Shown here: positions 7,364-18,303 of the stretch, piece after piece | Numbering within the stretch: the stretch's first letter is position 1 | Layout: every line of letters begins with the position of its first letter | Assembly (NCBI GenBank): GCA_030147525.1 | Contig: JASBVF010000009.1 | Location: forward strand, 1 to 45,271 | Direction: 5' to 3' | Origin: Bacteroidota bacterium | Lineage (GTDB): Bacteria > Bacteroidota > Bacteroidia > Chitinophagales > Saprospiraceae | Length of the DNA stretch: 45,271 nt | Made by a program: the position numbers and the translations under genes | Notes under the pieces: generated by a model | Told to the model about the DNA's origin: nothing | The model's database searches: none | The model's input: the letters and a program-made list of their open reading frames with translations, nothing else

Positions 7364-8833
7364 ATGACAACTAATCTCACTTTCGGGGATCTGGGCCTCT
7401 CGGCTGACATCCTCGAAGCATTGAAGAAAAAGGGTTTTGAAAACCCGACTCCGGTTCAGGAGCAAACCATTCCACTTTTACTTTCCGGCGAAAAAGACAT
7501 CATTGCGCAAGCTCAAACCGGTACCGGCAAAACCGCTTCCTTCGGCTTGCCGATCATCGAACGCATCACCCCCGGCCTCGGCAAGGTACAGGCTATCGTG
7601 CTCGCCCCTACCCGTGAACTGGCCAGCCAGGTCGCCGAAGAACTCGAAAGCCTGACGGCCAAACGTGACATCCGCATCCTGCCTGTGTACGGCGGACAGG
7701 GTATGGACACCCAGCTTCGCCTGCTGAAAAAAGGCGTTGACATCATCGTCGCCACGCCCGGCCGGGCCATCGACCACCTGAAGCGCAAAACGCTGAAGCT
7801 CGACGATGTGAAATTTGTCGTACTCGACGAAGCCGACGAAATGCTGAACATGGGTTTTGTCGAAGACATCGAAACCATCCTCTCGCACGTGCCGGAAGAG
7901 CGCCGCATGCTGCTGTTTTCTGCCACCATGCCGCCTCCGATCATGCGGCTGGCAAAAAAATTCATGGGCGGCTACGACAAGGTGAAAGTCGCTTCCAAGC
8001 AGCAATCCGCAGCCAACGTAGAGCAGATTTTTTATGAAATGTATGAAAAAGACAAACTGCGGGCGCTCCGCCGTTTGATCGATACCGAGGCGGAATTTTA
8101 TGCCCTCGTTTTCTGCCGCACCCGGGCTGGCTCCGACCGGCTGGCCGCCAAACTGAGCGGTATGGACCTTGACGTTGAAGCGCTGCACGGCGACGTGACG
8201 CAGGCACAGCGGGAACGCATCCTTGCCAAATTCAAGCGGGGCCATTCGACCATTCTCGTAGCTACCGATGTTGCTGCTCGTGGTATTGACATCAACGATT
8301 TGACGCATGTCATCAACTTTGACATGCCGGACAGCTCCGAAGCTTACGTCCACCGCATTGGCCGGACGGGACGGGCCGGTAAAACAGGCAAGGCGATTTC
8401 CTTCGTGGCACCGGGCGAATTCCGCAAGATCCGCAACATCATGGAGGTGACGAAGACGACGATTCAGAAGGCTTACCTGCCATCTGGTCAGTCCGTGATC
8501 GAAGCGAAGCGCAATGCGATGAAAGCCAAGGTTTTTGCGGCAGCGGAAGAGGAAGCCCCACAGGAATTTCACACGCTCGCCAAGGAGATTCTGGACTCTG
8601 GCAAGCCAAAACAGCTGCTGGCTTCCCTGCTGAAAATGCACTTCGGCGGCTCAATGCATCCGAATGCTTATCCTGAAATCATGGAGCCGGAACGCAGAAG
8701 TGCTGCACCTTCGAGAAGGGGTTTTGACAGAAGGCCATCATCTTCCAGGCCATTCAAATCGTTTGGCAAATCCGGCAAGCCGCACAAGCACGAGGCGGCG
8801 GTTTTCAAGAAGAAAAAGAAGGCACATTTTTAA
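7364..8833 (+). CDS. DEAD-box ATP-dependent RNA helicase
   Basis: RNA helicase of 489 aa that remodels RNA duplexes, for example in ribosome assembly, mRNA decay or cold adaptation. All core motifs are visible: Q motif (GFENPTPVQEQ, 24-34), motif I AQTGTGKT (50-57), Ia PTRELA (82-87), GG, motif II DEAD (155-158), motif III SAT (186-188), and in the second RecA domain VATDVAARGID (299-309) and HRIGRTGR (330-337). The C-terminus is a short, very basic Arg/Ser/Lys-rich tail ending in KKKKKAHF, typical of CsdA/CshA-like enzymes and likely to bind RNA. It is monocistronic, with a long leader upstream and a strong terminator downstream. Confidence 0.97.
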   Translation: MTTNLTFGDLGLSADILEALKKKGFENPTPVQEQTIPLLLSGEKDIIAQAQTGTGKTASFGLPIIERITPGLGKVQAIVLAPTRELASQVAEELESLTAKRDIRILPVYGGQGMDTQLRLLKKGVDIIVATPGRAIDHLKRKTLKLDDVKFVVLDEADEMLNMGFVEDIETILSHVPEERRMLLFSATMPPPIMRLAKKFMGGYDKVKVASKQQSAANVEQIFYEMYEKDKLRALRRLIDTEAEFYALVFCRTRAGSDRLAAKLSGMDLDVEALHGDVTQAQRERILAKFKRGHSTILVATDVAARGIDINDLTHVINFDMPDSSEAYVHRIGRTGRAGKTGKAISFVAPGEFRKIRNIMEVTKTTIQKAYLPSGQSVIEAKRNAMKAKVFAAAEEEAPQEFHTLAKEILDSGKPKQLLASLLKMHFGGSMHPNAYPEIMEPERRSAAPSRRGFDRRPSSSRPFKSFGKSGKPHKHEAAVFKKKKKAHF

Positions 8834-8865
8834 TGAAGCCCTTTACGAAATAGTATCGTATTAAA

Positions 8866-8898
8866 AGTCCCGGCACGCTATGCGCCGGGACTTTTTTT
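8866..8898. terminator. intrinsic terminator between convergent genes
   Basis: AGTCCCGGC (8866-8874) pairs with GCCGGGACT (8884-8892) around a 9-nt loop and is followed by a T run to 8898. An A run on the other side makes it usable from both strands, ending the helicase and the SulP transcripts. Confidence 0.9.
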
Positions 8899-8914
8899 AT
8901 AAAACAGGAGGTTT

Positions 8915-10648
8915 TCACTCACTCGCCTGCACCGCATACTCCTTAAATTTCTTCGTAAAACTCCCGTCTTTCACGAGCGCATCGAAGGCATCGATCGATC
9001 GCTGATTGCTCATGAAAAAATTCTCCTCGCCGATTACCTCCATCAACCCCCAGCGGCGCAGCGCATCCCGCACCGGTCCGATGACACTGGTGAAATGGAT
9101 GCGAATGCCCCGTGCCTGCGTTTCCTTGATCCATTCCTCGAGGGCATGTACGGCGCTGCTGTCCACGTGACTGATGCTGTCGCCATTGAGGACGATGAGG
9201 CGCAGGGCTTCTCCTTTTTTAGCCATCAGGGCCTCCATTTTATCTTTGAAATAATTCAGGTTGGCAAAATAGAGCGGGCCGTCGAAGCGCACGACCAGCA
9301 CGTCGGGGCGCTGTTCGAGTTCTTTGAAACGGTCGATGTTGCGGTAAAATTCGGAGTCCGGCACCCGGCCCAGCACCGCTACGTGCGGCTTCGTCGAGCG
9401 GAAGATGACCAGCGCAAGCGAGAGTACCACACCCGTGCCGATGCCAATCTCGATGCCCATCGTCAGCGTGATGATGAAGGTGGCGAACAACATCCAGAAA
9501 TCGGAGCGGTCGTTGTGCCAGAGATGGACGGCTTCTTTCACGTTGATCAAACCCAGCACGGCGACGATGATGACGGCCGCCAGCACGGCATTTGGCAAAT
9601 AATAAAACAACGGCGTCAGGAAGAGCAGCGTCAAAATGATGAGCGCAGCGCTGATGATGCTGGCCAACCCTGTTTTGGCGCCAGCCTGGTCGTTGACGGC
9701 CGTGCGTGAAAAACCGCCTGTCACCGGGTAACCCTGAAAAACGGCAGCACCAAAGTTGGCGACACCAAGGCCGATGAGTTCCTGGTTGGCGTCCACCTTA
9801 TAATTTTTATGTTTGGACTGGATGGCTTTCGCTACCGCAAAACTTTCCATGAAACCCACCAGCGAGATGGTCAGCGCCGCCGTGAGCAGCGATTGCCAGG
9901 TGCTCATGTCGAATGAAGGCAGTGAAAACCCGGGCAGGCCCTGCGGCACCTCGCCGACGATTTTTACGCCCTGCTCCGTCAGCCCGAAACCCCAGACAGC
10001 CAGGATACCAAGTACCACGGCGACCAGTGCGCCGGGGATGGCCTTGTGCAGTTTTTTGATGTATTTGATCAAAAAAATGGCGGCGATGCCGATACCGAGT
10101 GTGACCAGGTGCGTCTGCCCGATATTTTGGCCGGCGGCCAGCAGGATTTCATGCACGTGTTCGCTTTTGGGGAGTTGAATGCCCAGCAGGTGTTTCAACT
10201 GGCTGAGACCGATGATGATCGCCGCCGCAGAAGTAAACCCGCTGATGACCGGGTGCGACAAGAAATTCACCAAGAAGCCCAACCGGAAAACGCCCATCAA
10301 AAACTGGATCGCCCCGGCCATGAACGCCAGCGTCACAGCCAGGTAGAGGTACACTTCCGGGCTTTCTGGGTTCAGCGCACCGATGCCCGCCGCCGTCAGC
10401 AGCGAGACCATCGCTACCGGCCCAACAGCCAACTGACGGCTGGTGCCCAGCAGCGCATACAAAACCAGCGGGATCGTGGAGGCGTAAAGTCCGTGAATCG
10501 GCGGCAGCCCGGCGATCATGGCGTAGGCCATGCCCTGCGGAATGAGCATCACGCCCACGGTCAAGCCTGCGGAAAGGTCGCCGCTAAGCCATTCTTTTTT
10601 ATAATTCGGAAGCCAGGAAAGGACTGGTAAGAGTTGTTTGATTTTCAT
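8915..10648 (-). CDS. SulP/SLC26-family inorganic anion transporter with STAS domain
   Basis: Membrane transporter of 577 aa. The N-terminal region starts LPNYKKEWLSGDLSAGLTVGVMLIPQGMAYA, the sulfate-transporter signature, and spans about 10-14 membrane segments to residue ~410. It is followed by a cytoplasmic STAS domain (about 435-555) containing VLNGDSISHVDSSAVHAL, with the Asp-Ser-Ser of the phospho-acceptor loop. SulP proteins carry sulfate, bicarbonate or other anions. No carbonic anhydrase or sulfate-assimilation gene is adjacent, so the substrate cannot be decided. Confidence 0.95.
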   Translation of the reverse strand: MKIKQLLPVLSWLPNYKKEWLSGDLSAGLTVGVMLIPQGMAYAMIAGLPPIHGLYASTIPLVLYALLGTSRQLAVGPVAMVSLLTAAGIGALNPESPEVYLYLAVTLAFMAGAIQFLMGVFRLGFLVNFLSHPVISGFTSAAAIIIGLSQLKHLLGIQLPKSEHVHEILLAAGQNIGQTHLVTLGIGIAAIFLIKYIKKLHKAIPGALVAVVLGILAVWGFGLTEQGVKIVGEVPQGLPGFSLPSFDMSTWQSLLTAALTISLVGFMESFAVAKAIQSKHKNYKVDANQELIGLGVANFGAAVFQGYPVTGGFSRTAVNDQAGAKTGLASIISAALIILTLLFLTPLFYYLPNAVLAAVIIVAVLGLINVKEAVHLWHNDRSDFWMLFATFIITLTMGIEIGIGTGVVLSLALVIFRSTKPHVAVLGRVPDSEFYRNIDRFKELEQRPDVLVVRFDGPLYFANLNYFKDKMEALMAKKGEALRLIVLNGDSISHVDSSAVHALEEWIKETQARGIRIHFTSVIGPVRDALRRWGLMEVIGEENFFMSNQRSIDAFDALVKDGSFTKKFKEYAVQASE

Positions 10649-10674
10649 TGAAACGATTTTTTCAAAAACAGGTG

Positions 10675-10682
10675 CAAAGGTA
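10675..10682 (-). promoter_or_regulatory. -7 box for the SulP gene
   Basis: TACCTTTG on the minus strand matches TAnnTTTG, 26 nt upstream of the start codon. No obvious -33 partner was found. Confidence 0.5.
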
Positions 10683-10730
10683 CGCCGGATCGGAAGGCGG
10701 GGCAGTGATTTGGGTCACAGAGACGTTTCA

Positions 10731-11141
10731 TCAAACAAACTGTAAGGCAACGCTGACAAACTCCCTGAAGTCAGCAAGATGCTTCTCGATGATACTTTTT
10801 ACAATGGCAAGGTCAAGTTGAGTGTAATTGTGAACAGCCACATTTCGGAACCCCACCATGTGGGATAGTTTTCGGTTGAGATCATCGTCGAGGATCTCAG
10901 CATCACGGAGCAATTCAAAAGCATTTCGGGTGGACTGAGGAACTCCTAAGCTTTTTGTTTTCACAAGATGATTAGCCAGGTCAATAGATTGTTCACAAGC
11001 ACGTTGAAGGTTGAGCAAGATGGCATCCTGGCGCATGAAATTGTTTTCAAAATCCGCCTCATGACCAAAGTAGTCCTCACTGATGCGTTTCAGGCAGCGC
11101 TCAATGCTCATCGTTTTGTTGACAATGATGGAATCAGCCAT
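10731..11141 (-). CDS. HepT-like ribonuclease toxin (HEPN domain)
   Basis: Toxin of 136 aa. I chose the start at 11141 because it overlaps the MntA stop by 8 bp; a longer in-frame reading would run 54 bp further into mntA. The HEPN motif GFRNVAVHNY gives R99-x4-H104-x-Y106, the Rx4HxY motif of HepT: Arg/His are needed for RNase activity, and the Tyr is the residue AMPylated by MntA in studied homologues. Downstream of and coupled to mntA, it forms the standard antitoxin-first pair. Confidence 0.9.
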   Translation of the reverse strand: MADSIIVNKTMSIERCLKRISEDYFGHEADFENNFMRQDAILLNLQRACEQSIDLANHLVKTKSLGVPQSTRNAFELLRDAEILDDDLNRKLSHMVGFRNVAVHNYTQLDLAIVKSIIEKHLADFREFVSVALQFV

Positions 11142-11541
11142 AAATCCTCCCTCGTTTTTTAATGCTTTCGATGATGGGTTTTCTTTCCTCCTCAAAACGC
11201 TGGTACATCGAGTAGGTAATCATTTCAAAGATGTCGCAGAAGGTTCGGTCGTTGCAAAAAATTCGCTTACCGGTAGAAACGATGACGAAGCGAAAGTCAA
11301 TGTTCGCCTGACGCAGGTCTACCAAATCCACGTCAGCAGAGAGCTGGCGGGCAAGTTCGTTGGACAAAGAGAAAAGTTCGGATGCATTCAGCTTTTCCGG
11401 ATATTCAAGCAGAAAGCCGATGTCAAAATCGCTTTCCTTCCGTGCTGTGCCATCGGCGTGGCTGCCAAACAGGTAGACCCCCCTGAGCTTGGGCAGGTTG
11501 GAAGAAAGAAAACGAATGATATCTTTTTCAGGCTTCGTCAC
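11134..11541 (-). CDS. MntA-like nucleotidyltransferase antitoxin
   Basis: Minimal nucleotidyltransferase of 135 aa with the GSx10DxD motif intact: G26-S27 in YLFGSHADG and D38-F-D40 in ESDFDIGF. In characterised MntA-HepT systems this enzyme transfers AMP to a HepT tyrosine and so neutralises the toxin. The start codon is GTG (minus strand, 11539-11541). It lies 14 nt after a TACTTTTG box and is divergent from gcvP. The C-terminal part (YSMYQRFEEERKPIIESIKKRG) is helical and is shared by family members. Confidence 0.9.
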   Translation of the reverse strand: MTKPEKDIIRFLSSNLPKLRGVYLFGSHADGTARKESDFDIGFLLEYPEKLNASELFSLSNELARQLSADVDLVDLRQANIDFRFVIVSTGKRIFCNDRTFCDIFEMITYSMYQRFEEERKPIIESIKKRGRIYG

Positions 11542-11555
11542 AAACTGATTTTCTA

Positions 11556-11563
11556 CAAAAGTA
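11556..11563 (-). promoter_or_regulatory. -7 box for mntA-hepT
   Basis: TACTTTTG on the minus strand matches TAnnTTTG and ends 14 nt before the GTG start, the same distance as at the first VapBC-like pair. Confidence 0.55.
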
Positions 11564-11649
11564 GCCTTTTTTAAAATTGGTTACACACCCGTGACGAAAA
11601 GCAGCAAACCAAACCGCCTTTGCCTTGTTCCTTTTCCCATTCAAAACCG

Positions 11650-11657
11650 TACATTTG
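11650..11657 (+). promoter_or_regulatory. promoter for gcvP
   Basis: TACATTTG matches TAnnTTTG, with a TTG at 11625-11627 (22-nt spacer) as candidate -33 element. Transcription would start near 11662, leaving a leader of about 45 nt. Confidence 0.6.
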
Positions 11658-11707
11658 TCCCCGCAAATTCCAATCACCAAATAATTCCAAATAGTTTCAA
11701 AATAGAT

Positions 11708-14599
<2,892 letters not shown>

Positions 14600-14620
14600 A
14601 TTTTTTGAAAAAATTGTGAT

Positions 14621-14657
14621 AAAATGGCCTGCCGGGGAGTCTGGTGGGCCATTTTTA
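14621..14657 (+). terminator. intrinsic terminator after gcvP
   Basis: AAAATGGCC (14621-14629) pairs with GGCCATTTT (14647-14655) around a 17-nt loop and continues into T residues. It lies about 20 nt after the gcvP stop. Confidence 0.8.
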
Positions 14658-14704
14658 TTCCCCTGTACCGCCAACTTCAACCGGCGCTGTTTTCAAAAAA
14701 GCGT

Positions 14705-14712
14705 TAAGTTTG
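14705..14712 (+). promoter_or_regulatory. -7 box of the second VapBC-like pair
   Basis: TAAGTTTG followed by TA, the same ten bases as in front of the first VapBC-like pair, 33 nt before the antitoxin start. Confidence 0.55.
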
Positions 14713-14745
14713 TATTCGTTGTAAAAAATTCAAATCTAAAGAATC

Positions 14746-14976
14746 ATGACACTGAAACAGCAGCTTTCGTTTGAGTTGGAAAAGGCCAGTCCTGAGGTAC
14801 TTCGCCAGCTCTTTGAGTTTTTACAGTTTTTAAAAAGGGTAGAAAAAAATGCTGTAAAAAAGGCAGAAGGCTCGCATCCCGTCCTGCCTTTCATTGGCTG
14901 CATGGCTGGTGCGGAAGGTGATCTTTTTATGGAAACGCTTCAATCGGAATTCAGCAAAATTGAAGGAGAATGGTAG
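14746..14976 (+). CDS. DUF2281-like antitoxin
   Basis: Protein of 76 aa. The N-terminal helix (LEKASPEVLRQLFEFLQFLKR) is the pattern seen in DUF2281-type proteins and related antitoxins. The remainder is variable and would wrap the toxin. It overlaps the downstream PIN toxin by 7 bp, so translation is coupled. It is similar in its first 35 residues to the antitoxin at 34604-34846 but differs beyond, as expected for partners specific to different toxins. Confidence 0.75.
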   Translation: MTLKQQLSFELEKASPEVLRQLFEFLQFLKRVEKNAVKKAEGSHPVLPFIGCMAGAEGDLFMETLQSEFSKIEGEW

Positions 14977-15356
14977 CAGTTTTCGATACGAATATCATCG
15001 CCGATATTTTTCGAAACAAAGGGGAAGCTCCAAAGAAAATACTCGGCTATACTGAAATTTACCTTCCTTTGGTTGTCTGTGGAGAATTGCTTTTTGGCGC
15101 TCATGTTTCCGGCAACCCCGCAAAAACACTTCAACAGGTCATGGATTTTATCAATATCAGCAAAGTGCTGTCACCAAATTTTACTGTTGCTGAAAACTAT
15201 GCGCTACATCGTAAAAACCTGAAAGACAAGGGGCTTCCGATCCCTGAAAATGATATTTGGATAGCTGCGACTGCTACTACTTTTGGTTTTAAACTTATCA
15301 CCAGGGACAAGCATTTCAGCAATATTGAGGGTTTGAACGTAGAGTTTTGGAAGTAG
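14970..15356 (+). CDS. PIN-domain ribonuclease toxin, VapC family
   Basis: Toxin of 128 aa and complete. The PIN acidic residues are D6 (VFDTNIIADIF), E39 (VVCGELLFGA), D95 (IPENDIWIAA) and D113 (ITRDKHF). The LPIPENDIWIAATA and TRDKHFSNIEGL motifs place it in the VapC/FitB group rather than with the DTHVLIW group of the first module, so the two toxins are not recent copies of each other. The RNA target is unknown. Confidence 0.92.
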   Translation: MVAVFDTNIIADIFRNKGEAPKKILGYTEIYLPLVVCGELLFGAHVSGNPAKTLQQVMDFINISKVLSPNFTVAENYALHRKNLKDKGLPIPENDIWIAATATTFGFKLITRDKHFSNIEGLNVEFWK

Positions 15357-15384
15357 ATCAACAAACTCCTTACTCGGCGGGCTA

Positions 15385-15822
15385 TTACGGGTGGGTCAAA
15401 AGCCGCCGATGATAATTCACCTGCCCAACATGATAATTCAAATGCCCCAGCAACTTCAACAGCGACTGCCCGACCGTCATCGGCTCGCCCCAAAACTCCG
15501 AGGAATATTCCGCCGCCAAATCCACGCCCGGCAGCACTCTGCCGAGCATCTCTGAAGTTTCCCCGATCCATTTCACCAACTCCGATCTGGACACATCACG
15601 AATCGTGAATTCGAGTGGGCGGTTGCGCACGTAGCCCGTGTTGCCCATGCCGTGGCCGATGAAGTGATTTAAATTTCCGAGCAGGTGGTAGCACAGCGTA
15701 CCGCCCGAATTGCTGATGCCTCCGGCAATTTGCCAGACGCTGCGGTCGTCTGGATAGGCTTCGATTTCCGCTCTCAACTGCTGGAGAGACTGCTGAAAAA
15801 AGGACAGGAAATGGTTCTGCAT
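15385..15822 (-). CDS. DinB-family protein
   Basis: Protein of 145 aa with a four-helix DinB/YfiT-like fold. Candidate metal-binding histidines occur in LCYHLLGNLNHFIGH and in the C-terminal GHLNYHVGQVNYHRR. Members are often thiol-dependent transferases, but the substrate of most is unknown. It starts 3 bp after the stop of the next DinB-superfamily gene, so the two form an operon. Confidence 0.8.
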   Translation of the reverse strand: MQNHFLSFFQQSLQQLRAEIEAYPDDRSVWQIAGGISNSGGTLCYHLLGNLNHFIGHGMGNTGYVRNRPLEFTIRDVSRSELVKWIGETSEMLGRVLPGVDLAAEYSSEFWGEPMTVGQSLLKLLGHLNYHVGQVNYHRRLLTHP

Positions 15823-15825
15823 GGC

Positions 15826-16341
15826 TTACTTCTTTACTCGAAATTCCAACCCGTGCGCCTCGACCGTCGTCACGCCGAACTGCGCCAGGTGGTGAACGAT
15901 GTGTTTGAAATGAAACAGCCGCCACTCGCTCTCCGTCAGCGGACCGAAGACGGCATTTTTAGTCGTGGCCCTTGGATTTTTATCAAAAAACTCCTCGAAG
16001 CCGTTCCACTCCTGCCAGAACCAACCCATCGCCGAGCGGAAATCCGGTTTTTTCAGTTTGGGAAGCTTGTCCGGATCCAAAATTGGCGACTTTGTGCCCT
16101 GGTCCATCGCCATGTTGATGAACAAAAATTTGCGGTAGCGGGGCAGGTGTTCCTCCGGCGTGTGAACGTCAATCTTCACGCCGCCGTTCGACGCTGCCGC
16201 CACCCAGGCGAGGTGTTCCACGACGTGCTGGGGCGTCATTTGACCCCACTGCCGGGGGGAGTCAGGGGTCAGTTTTTTCATTAAATTTTCAAGATGGTTT
16301 TCGAGAAAATCGTTGGCTTGAGCGAGGGTAATTTCCTGCAT
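15826..16341 (-). CDS. DinB-superfamily protein (DUF1569-like)
   Basis: Protein of 171 aa. The N-terminal MTPQHVVEHLAWVA and the C-terminal FKHIVHHLAQFGV supply histidines at the spacing used by DinB-superfamily metal sites, and the overall pattern resembles DUF1569 proteins. It is first in a two-gene operon and divergent from the GNAT gene. Function is unknown. The family placement is from pattern memory, so the exact subfamily is less certain than the superfamily. Confidence 0.65.
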   Translation of the reverse strand: MQEITLAQANDFLENHLENLMKKLTPDSPRQWGQMTPQHVVEHLAWVAAASNGGVKIDVHTPEEHLPRYRKFLFINMAMDQGTKSPILDPDKLPKLKKPDFRSAMGWFWQEWNGFEEFFDKNPRATTKNAVFGPLTESEWRLFHFKHIVHHLAQFGVTTVEAHGLEFRVKK

Positions 16342-16347
16342 GAAATT

Positions 16348-16355
16348 TATTTTTG
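16348..16355 (+). promoter_or_regulatory. candidate -7 box for the GNAT gene
   Basis: TATTTTTG matches TAnnTTTG, 60 nt upstream of the GNAT start. The region is A/T-rich, so a chance match is possible. Confidence 0.35.
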
Positions 16356-16415
16356 GTGATATTTGCTGGTAAAGGTCCGCTTTACCTTTCGTTTTTTTAT
16401 TAAAAAATTCATGTT

Positions 16416-16952
16416 ATGAACATCCCGGCTGCCCATTTCACAGGAAAATCCGTCCCATCCACCTTTGAAATCCGCCCTATCCGGCCTGAAGACAACGAGC
16501 AAACCGCCCGCCTCATCCGCACCGTGATGACCGAATTCGGCTGCGTCGGCGAAGGCTATTCCATCCTTGATCCCGAGGTGGACGATATGTTCGGCACTTA
16601 CGACCACGACCGGGCCGCCTTCTTCGTCATCACCCGGCCGGGCGACGACACAATCCTCGGCTGCGGCGGCATCGGCCCGCTTTCCGGCGGCGACGAACTG
16701 ACCTGCGAACTGAAAAAAATGTATTTCTACCCCGAACTCCGGGGCCACGGCTTGGGCCGGGAGATGGTCACCCGCTGTCTCGACGCCGCCCGCCAAATCG
16801 GCTACCGGCGCTGCTACCTCGAAACCGTCGCCCGCATGGAGCAGGCCAACCGGCTCTATCAAAAAATGGGTTTCAAAAAAATAGATGCCCCGATGGGATA
16901 TACCGGGCACAGCAGTTGTGAAGCGTGGTACCTGAAAGAAATGATTGAATGA
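16416..16952 (+). CDS. GNAT-family N-acetyltransferase
   Basis: Acetyltransferase of 178 aa that would move an acetyl group from acetyl-CoA to an amine. The acetyl-CoA pyrophosphate loop is visible as RGHGLG within MYFYPELRGHGLGREM (motif A), followed by motif B with ANRLYQKMGFKKI. The acceptor is unknown. The last codons (KEMIE-stop) lie inside a 122-bp tandem duplication shared with the convergent neighbour. Confidence 0.9.
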   Translation: MNIPAAHFTGKSVPSTFEIRPIRPEDNEQTARLIRTVMTEFGCVGEGYSILDPEVDDMFGTYDHDRAAFFVITRPGDDTILGCGGIGPLSGGDELTCELKKMYFYPELRGHGLGREMVTRCLDAARQIGYRRCYLETVARMEQANRLYQKMGFKKIDAPMGYTGHSSCEAWYLKEMIE

Positions 16953-17179
16953 GAGAATGAAGGAATGAGAGAATCTCACTGCCTCGGCGAGCTGTTGAAA
17001 ATCACGACGAACATCATCATCATTTTTGTTTCGAAGGGCACGTCCTCGTTCATTTCAAGGAAATGATTGAATGAGAGAATGAAGGAATGAGAGAATCTCA
17101 CTGCCTCGGCGAGCTGTTGAAAATCACGACGAACATCATCATCATTTTCGTTTCGAAGGGTACGTCCTCGTTCATTTCA
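16938..17179. repeat. 122-bp tandem duplication across a convergent gene junction
   Basis: Copies at 16938-17057 and 17060-17179 differ at only two places (period 122). Each contains the GNAT stop region, an array of GAATGAGA-type units, and the last ~28 codons of the minus-strand Trp-repeat gene. The GNAT uses the first copy and the minus-strand gene ends in the second. That leaves a stranded, non-functional copy of the latter's 3' end at 16976-17059. Confidence 0.95.
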
Positions 17180-17649
17180 TCGATGATGGTCCAGTCACGG
17201 GGATCACGTTCCCAGTTGGTGTACATGGTAAAATTACCGTGACGGGTGTCCCGCAGTTCCCACTCGTCCCAGAGATTTCCCCACTTGGTTTTCAGCGTCA
17301 GGGTGCGGTTGCCGTCGGAGATGCGCCACTCCCGGAAGTCGCCCCGCCAGATGGTTTTGGCGGTCACGATTTTGTTATCGCCCCGCAATTCCCATTCGTC
17401 GGGCTGTCCTTTCCATTTCATCTTGATGTCGCCGAAAATCTCGCCGATGCGGTAGTCCCACTCCGTCCAGTCGTCTTCCCGGAATTGCCAGGTGAGCTTC
17501 AGCGTGCCCTCCTCGTCGGAGTCTTCGACGTAAAAAAACCACTCGACGAAGCTGTCGTTGTAGCGGGTGGCGACGCCGGTAAGATATTGCGCTTTCAGGG
17601 TGAAAGGCAAAGCGAAAAGTAACAGGAGTGGAAGTACATTTTTCATCAA
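17098..17649 (-). CDS. secreted protein with 22-residue Trp repeats
   Basis: Unrecognised protein of 183 aa with a signal peptide (1-20, ending LKA). The mature part is a tandem repeat: tryptophans W64, W86, W108, W130 and W153 are spaced 22, 22, 22 and 23 residues apart. In four repeats each is preceded by another Trp in a W-x6-W pattern (79/86, 101/108, 123/130, 146/153), with Asp/Glu and Arg between, as in WKGQPDEWEL and WRGDFREWRI. Alternating polar and aromatic residues suggest a beta-meander or small propeller. Function is unknown. An alternative start is one codon downstream. The 3' end is part of a DNA duplication. Confidence 0.8.
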   Translation of the reverse strand: MMKNVLPLLLLFALPFTLKAQYLTGVATRYNDSFVEWFFYVEDSDEEGTLKLTWQFREDDWTEWDYRIGEIFGDIKMKWKGQPDEWELRGDNKIVTAKTIWRGDFREWRISDGNRTLTLKTKWGNLWDEWELRDTRHGNFTMYTNWERDPRDWTIIDEMNEDVPFETKMMMMFVVIFNSSPRQ

Positions 17650-17683
17650 AAAAATTTTCTTGTTGGGGAGTGAGTTTTTTCTT

Positions 17684-17745
17684 CAAAAGTCAAATCTGCG
17701 GAAATCGGCGGGATCAGCGGGAGCTTTCCGCAATTTTGGACTTTT
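17684..17745. repeat. hairpin with GCGGGA-type units between divergent genes
   Basis: AAAAGTC (17684-17690) pairs with GACTTTT (17739-17745), and inside it GCGGAAA (17698-17704) pairs with TTTCCGC (17725-17731). The loop holds repeats of the form ATC-GCGGGA, like the units at 29768-29824. It lies between two divergent genes, so it is not a simple terminator. Confidence 0.65.
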
Positions 17746-17802
17746 TTTGAATAAAAAGTAGAAATTGGCCGCTTCGGTTTCACCAAACGCAAAAACGATA
17801 GC

Positions 17803-18111
17803 ATGATTTTATACAACGTAACCGTAAAAATAGATCGCAGCGTCCACGACGAATGGCTCGAATGGATGCAAACGGTTCATATACCAGACGTGATGAATAC
17901 TGGTTTTTTCACAAAAAACCAGCTGATGCGCCTGCTTGATCCGCCGTCCGACGAGGAGGGTATCACTTACGCCATTCAATATTACTGTAAAAATATCGGA
18001 GCGCTGAAACGCTATTGGGACGAGGAAGCGCCCGCCCTGCAAGCCGCCCATACGAAGCGCTACGAGGGGAAATTTGTGGCTTTCAGGACGGTGATGAAAC
18101 TGGTGGAATAA
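17803..18111 (+). CDS. DUF4286-family protein
   Basis: Protein of 102 aa, typical length for DUF4286, a small ferredoxin-like (dimeric alpha/beta barrel type) protein common in Bacteroidota. It starts MILYNVTVKIDRSVHDEWLEWM and contains HIPDVMNTGFF, the family's recognisable segment. Function is unknown. It stands alone, with a GTAGGC-type repeat just after its stop. Confidence 0.85.
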   Translation: MILYNVTVKIDRSVHDEWLEWMQTVHIPDVMNTGFFTKNQLMRLLDPPSDEEGITYAIQYYCKNIGALKRYWDEEAPALQAAHTKRYEGKFVAFRTVMKLVE

Positions 18112-18118
18112 TTTTAAA

Positions 18119-18148
18119 GTAGGCCGGTAGGCAGTAGGCGAGTAGGCT
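18119..18148. repeat. single-arm tandem-unit repeat, unit GTAGGC(GA)
   Basis: Four degenerate copies of GTAGGC with one- or two-base spacers follow the DUF4286 stop. The same unit, in mirrored form, occurs 14 kb away at 32343-32435. No complementary arm was found here. Confidence 0.7.
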
Positions 18149-18303
18149 TGGGGACCGGTTTTCAAACTTTAATACTCGTATGTATTGACAGGTCACTTTT
18201 CTTTGAGTTTAACCTTTCCTTTACCAACGTCCGAAAGCCGGCGGCTGTCTGTATTCAAAACAGGACGGCGTTCCTGGCAGTTTTTTCACTTAAATTTTTC
18301 ATC

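Noticed and set aside
7478-8641. Long antisense reading frame inside the helicase gene
   Set aside because: It mirrors the helicase codons, has no family features, and the helicase on the other strand is unmistakable.
16938-17179. CRISPR-like repeat
   Set aside because: Only two copies of 122 bp in direct tandem with coding content; no short repeats with unique spacers.
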